From: Hydrogenovibrio sp. UBA654
GTDB lineage: Bacteria > Pseudomonadota > Gammaproteobacteria > Thiomicrospirales > Thiomicrospiraceae
Direction of reading: 5' to 3'
DNA length: 8,928 nt
Assembly: GCA_002299585.1 (NCBI GenBank)
Contig: DBOE01000056.1
Location: 1 to 8,928, forward strand
Numbering within the stretch: position 1 is the first letter of the stretch; each line of letters opens with the position of its first letter. A program made the translations under genes and the position numbers. Positions 5,828 to 8,928 of the stretch are shown here, in pieces. The notes under the pieces were generated by a model. The model was given only the letters and a program-made list of their open reading frames with translations. It was not told where the DNA came from and did no database searches.

Positions 5828-6511
5828 ATGCCAATACTAATAATCGGCTTTATCCTCTTGTTTGTTCTAAGCTCACTACCAAATATTTGGACGAACTATA
5901 TATTAAAAAAATACCAAAAACCAAATGATAATATCCCAGGTAGCGGAAAACAATTTGCCGAACATCTAATTAAAAAATTAAAACTAAACATAACACTAGA
6001 AGAAACCGATCAAGGTGACCACTACGACCCAATCGCAAAAGTCATCCGAATTTCTAAAGAAAACTACCACACCAACTCGCTAACTGCGATTAGCACAGTA
6101 GCCCACGAAATAGGCCATGCTCTGCAAGACCAAGAAAATTATCAACCACTACAACAAAGAACCGAACTAATACAACGCTCACAATGGATGCAAAAATTTA
6201 GTGCGGGAGCATTAATGGTTACTCCATTTTTAATCCCAATACTACACACCCCACTAATTGCCATAATAACCTTTAGTGCAGGGTTTATAGCTATGGGAAT
6301 TCCCGTGATAATCCACCTAAGCACTCTACCAGTAGAAACCGATGCTAGTTTTAAGCGAGCATTGCCACTGCTAAAAGAGGGTAACTACCTCAATGAAAAA
6401 GAGCTAAAAATAGCTAAAAAAATCCTCAAAGCCTGTGCGATGACCTACTTTGCGGCATCACTAGCCAGCCTACTAAATTTATGGAAATGGTTTAAAGCAG
6501 TAAGAAGATAA
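5828..6511 (+). CDS. YugP-family membrane zinc metallopeptidase (Zn_peptidase_2)
   Basis: A 227-residue protein beginning directly after the stop of the DUF255 gene (0 nt spacing). An N-terminal hydrophobic segment (2-20) anchors it. The catalytic motif is STVAHEIGHALQD, with HEIGH at 93-97 (His93 and His97 ligands, Glu94 catalytic). Hydrophobic segments follow at about 124-140 and 141-165, then LPVETDASFKRAL (167-179), where Glu170 probably supplies the third zinc ligand. A final hydrophobic stretch is at about 201-218. The length and motif order match YugP (PF04298), a conserved but poorly characterised family; substrates are not established. Its place in a sigma/anti-sigma operon raises the possibility that it processes an envelope protein, perhaps the anti-sigma factor or the exported peptide. 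The zinc-peptidase call is firm; the substrate is a guess. Confidence 0.85.
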   Translation: MPILIIGFILLFVLSSLPNIWTNYILKKYQKPNDNIPGSGKQFAEHLIKKLKLNITLEETDQGDHYDPIAKVIRISKENYHTNSLTAISTVAHEIGHALQDQENYQPLQQRTELIQRSQWMQKFSAGALMVTPFLIPILHTPLIAIITFSAGFIAMGIPVIIHLSTLPVETDASFKRALPLLKEGNYLNEKELKIAKKILKACAMTYFAASLASLLNLWKWFKAVRR

Positions 6512-6534
6512 ATTAGCTCAAAATAAGGGTAATT

Positions 6535-8709
6535 CTAAAAGCTCATTTTCATACCTAACATAAAGGTACGAGGCTTACCAACCATGTTTCTAGTAGGATT
6601 ATGTGATGAAAAATATACCTTGTTAGTAAGGTTTTCTACACTAGCAAATAGTTTACTGTTCTTAGTTAGGTTGTAGCTAGCAGATAAATCAAAAATAGTG
6701 TATCCATGAATTATATTTTCTAAAGCATTGTTGCTAGGAATGCTACGCATTTCCCCAGTGTATTTTGTACTAATATTTGTACTCCAAAGCATACTTTGCA
6801 AACCTAAGCCAAGAAATAGCTGATGCTCTGGTATATAAATTAATTTATCACCTTTTTTTATAGTACCACCAAATGCAGAGCCTCCATCAAAGTTACTTTT
6901 AAACTCCGTTGTGGCATAGGTATAAGCTAAGGTTAATGGCATACTAATGTCACGGTTAAAAGCTATTTTATTTGTCAGCAAAGCTTCTAAACCTAGGGTT
7001 TCAGCTTTACCACCATTTTTACTACCCCCAGCAAGAGTACCTCCAGCGGCAGCCATTTCTACTCCTAATAAATTGGCATAGTCAGTATAAAAACCAATCA
7101 TTTCAATGGCTAAGTAACTTTTTCTATAACGAAATCCCGTTTCAAGGTTAGTACTTTCTTCAGGATCTACATCATTGGTACTGCCTGCTCCAGGGGGTGA
7201 AAAACCTTTATGTATGCCTGATAAGAGGGAGATCTGATTATTTAACTTATAGATGCCACCAATGCCTGGCAAGATAGCACTAACTCTGCTAGTGCCTGAT
7301 TTAGTTGGGTCTGTTTTATCAACTCGTTTGTAATTAACACTTTCATAACGGACTCCTGGGGTAATTATCCAGTTACCAAAAATAATTTCATCATGGATGA
7401 AAAAGGAGGATGCTTTTGCTGTATCCTTTCGATCAAGCTCACTTCGCGGAGCTCCTGCTGTGGTTCGCATTAAACTACCATTTTCCATCCGAAATTTATC
7501 TATGTAATGATCACGGTCTTCATCATCATAATGAATGCGTAAACCTAATTCTATGTTATGCTCTATCTTGGTACTAGCAAATGAGATAGATGTAGTCGTT
7601 TGAATTCCACGGGCAATAGAATTACGATCCGCACCAGTATATTCAACAGCATCATCAGCACTTGTTCCTATGCCTTTAAATATATTAAGTTGTGTACTAT
7701 AAGTAGTAGGGTTAGCCAGTATCTTACCAACTTCTATTCCATCAACCATACCTGCTTTATACCAATCACGCCGAGTTTCATTTTGATAAACAACGGTAGA
7801 AATTTCAACATTTTCTGCTACTTCAATATAGTGGCGTAGTTGATATGAACGATGTTCGACTTCCATTTTATCTTTTTGGGTGATTGCATAACGACGGTAA
7901 GGGTCAGTATCAAAATCATCATCACTAAGACCAATGTAGGTCTCATTAGAAAGTTCATTATTGGCAAGTAGCTTTAACTCTACTTCTTGATATATTGTTG
8001 CATCTTCATCAGAATTTAAACGAACTTTAAATAAAGTTTCATCAATAGTAAAGCCCGTATTGCCACCGCCATCAAGATTTTTAAAACCAGTAGTCCCTAC
8101 TTGATAAGATTCTGCTAACCAGCCAAAATTTTGTGTTGATTCGCCAGTATAAGCATGAGTTTGGCGATAATTGTAAGATCCAGCAAAAATATCTACTTGA
8201 CCTTTAAGCTCATGTGGAATTGGGGTACTAATAAAGTTTAGTGCACCAGCTGTAGTGTTAGGGCCGTATTTAATGGCTGCTGAACCTTTAATCACCTCCA
8301 CTGCGGACATTCTACCAACCATAGGAGAGTAATACGCACTAGGTGCGGTGTAAGGTGCTGGAGAAGCAAGCACCCCATCTTCCATGATAGATATTTTACG
8401 GCTACGCACGGGGCTTACCCCACGCATACCAATGTTTGGTCTTAAGCCATACCCATCTTCACCATAAATATTAACTCCTGGTACTTGTTGTAATAAACGG
8501 TTAATATCACTATAGTTATGTTTTTCTAGTATTTCTTTATCTAACAAAGTAGCAGAGCCAGCAATTTTATCTATATTACCCGAATCACCAATAACCGTAA
8601 TTTGGCTAAGGGCACTTATTTTTTCACTAGTAGGCTCTTGTGCATAAACAATAAAGCTTTGTGTTAAAATTACTGTACCCAGAGCAGACAAAACTATAGA
8701 ATTCTTCAT
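6535..8709 (-). CDS. FecA-like TonB-dependent outer-membrane receptor, no signalling domain
   Basis: A 724-residue receptor. I chose the ATG at 8709, not the in-frame one at 8778. It gives a classical signal peptide (MKNSIVLSAL, then a hydrophobic core, cleavage after VYA-23), and the promoter read at 8783-8811 would start transcription at about 8776, leaving the longer start without a leader. A likely TonB box lies at 36-42 (QITVIGD). The plug (about 45-165) shows DINRLLQQVPGVN, RPNIGMRGVSPVRSRK, SIMEDGVLASPAPYTAPSAY and VEVIKGSAAIKYGP, closest in memory to FecA-type ferric-carboxylate receptors. The 22-strand barrel follows and ends with Phe (MKMSF), the outer-membrane assembly signature. 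There is no N-terminal STN signalling domain and no fecIR pair beside it, so it imports without trans-envelope signalling. The ligand is unproven. It converges on the peptidase gene with a 23-bp gap and no clear terminator. Confidence 0.88.
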   Translation of the reverse strand: MKNSIVLSALGTVILTQSFIVYAQEPTSEKISALSQITVIGDSGNIDKIAGSATLLDKEILEKHNYSDINRLLQQVPGVNIYGEDGYGLRPNIGMRGVSPVRSRKISIMEDGVLASPAPYTAPSAYYSPMVGRMSAVEVIKGSAAIKYGPNTTAGALNFISTPIPHELKGQVDIFAGSYNYRQTHAYTGESTQNFGWLAESYQVGTTGFKNLDGGGNTGFTIDETLFKVRLNSDEDATIYQEVELKLLANNELSNETYIGLSDDDFDTDPYRRYAITQKDKMEVEHRSYQLRHYIEVAENVEISTVVYQNETRRDWYKAGMVDGIEVGKILANPTTYSTQLNIFKGIGTSADDAVEYTGADRNSIARGIQTTTSISFASTKIEHNIELGLRIHYDDEDRDHYIDKFRMENGSLMRTTAGAPRSELDRKDTAKASSFFIHDEIIFGNWIITPGVRYESVNYKRVDKTDPTKSGTSRVSAILPGIGGIYKLNNQISLLSGIHKGFSPPGAGSTNDVDPEESTNLETGFRYRKSYLAIEMIGFYTDYANLLGVEMAAAGGTLAGGSKNGGKAETLGLEALLTNKIAFNRDISMPLTLAYTYATTEFKSNFDGGSAFGGTIKKGDKLIYIPEHQLFLGLGLQSMLWSTNISTKYTGEMRSIPSNNALENIIHGYTIFDLSASYNLTKNSKLFASVENLTNKVYFSSHNPTRNMVGKPRTFMLGMKMSF

Positions 8710-8782
8710 TGTGTAAATTTTCTTAAATCCGTGAGATAGAGAGGCATGATCTTCAATATACAAACTTGCAAATGACATTTAA

Positions 8783-8811
8783 AGTATAACTTATGATGCA
8801 AATAAGAGCAA
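8783..8811 (-). promoter_or_regulatory. Sigma70 promoter of the TonB-dependent receptor
   Basis: On the minus strand TTGCTC (8811-8806) and TATACT (8788-8783) are separated by exactly 17 bases. The -10 matches 5 of 6 consensus positions. Transcription would begin near 8776, giving a leader of about 67 nt to the ATG at 8709. An AT-rich, partly palindromic stretch (8801-8819) overlaps the -35, where a Fur-type repressor would be expected, but its match to a Fur box is weak. Confidence 0.5.
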
Positions 8812-8848
8812 TTATTATTTCTTTTCGTTAGCTAAAAGTAGTAATGTC

Positions 8849-8928
8849 CTAAGGAGCCTCTGAACAACCGCCATTATTTTTTACTGGCTAAAATATACGA
8901 CAATTTCCGTTAAATTCGACGCAATAGC
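8849..8928 (+). mobile_element. Left end of an IS element (IS5-like) running off the window
   Basis: GGAGCCTCTGAACAACC at 8853 matches the relic end at 838 and starts the better-preserved copy. It is preceded by CTAA (8849-8852), which fits the YTAR target duplication used by many IS5-family elements. The sequence continues to the window end without reaching a transposase ORF. The family is a guess from the target site; the repeated terminus itself is seen directly. It lies about 40 bp upstream of the receptor's -35 box and could influence that promoter. Confidence 0.5.

Noticed and set aside
6142..6324. 60-residue minus-strand ORF
   Set aside because: Antisense shadow inside the YugP-type peptidase.
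6512..6534. Bidirectional terminator between the convergent peptidase and receptor genes
   Set aside because: AGCTCA occurs as a direct repeat, and no stable stem with a T-run could be found on either strand.
7600..7839. 79-residue plus-strand ORF
   Set aside because: Antisense shadow inside the TonB-dependent receptor.
3019..8709. FecI/FecR/FecA-type iron signalling made of the ECF sigma, its membrane partner and the FecA-like receptor
   Set aside because: The receptor lacks the N-terminal signalling domain, lies on the opposite strand two genes away, and the sigma is coupled to DUF2282 and DUF255 genes instead.
8801..8819. Fur box overlapping the receptor -35
   Set aside because: Only about 11 of 19 positions match the classical Fur consensus, and AT-rich DNA gives such matches easily.

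Overview
The window is AT-rich DNA that looks like a host-adapted or IS-laden gammaproteobacterium. This is inferred from a Gram-negative envelope gene set (TonB-dependent receptor, outer-membrane lipoprotein signal, DUF2282/BufA1-type secreted peptide), very A/T-biased codons, degraded insertion sequences and a gene broken at homopolymers. I cannot name the genus.

Layout. Positions 1-162 (minus) encode a 53-residue ribbon-helix-helix protein with a 15-bp palindrome upstream of it. Positions 366-837 are a decayed IS3-family element whose orfA and orfB fragments are full of stops. It is cut off at 838 by a fragment of another IS end, probably IS5-like. A second, better-preserved copy of that end, in the same orientation, runs off the window at 8853. 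Positions 989-2291 (minus) are a glycoside-hydrolase-like lipoprotein gene broken by three single-base homopolymer indels. Correcting them restores exactly 434 codons including the stop.

The most interesting part is a five-gene plus-strand unit at 2688-6511: a BufA1/DUF2282 bufferin-type secreted cysteine peptide, an ECF sigma factor, its single-pass membrane anti-sigma factor, an exported DUF255 thioredoxin-fold protein (SPATA20/YyaL-like), and a YugP-family membrane zinc peptidase. From the sigma factor onward the genes overlap or abut (1-nt overlap, 4-nt overlap, 0-nt spacing), which implies coupled translation. A hairpin between the peptide gene and the sigma gene could make the peptide far more abundant than the rest. 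The usual bufferin maturation genes (MNIO/DUF692 bufB and DUF2063 bufC) are absent here. The unit therefore looks like an envelope stress or metal/redox module built around an orphan bufferin-like peptide and an exported CxxC protein. That function is inference.

Convergent with this unit, 6535-8709 (minus) encodes an intact FecA-like TonB-dependent receptor without the N-terminal signalling domain. Its promoter can be read at 8783-8811 and settles the choice of start codon.
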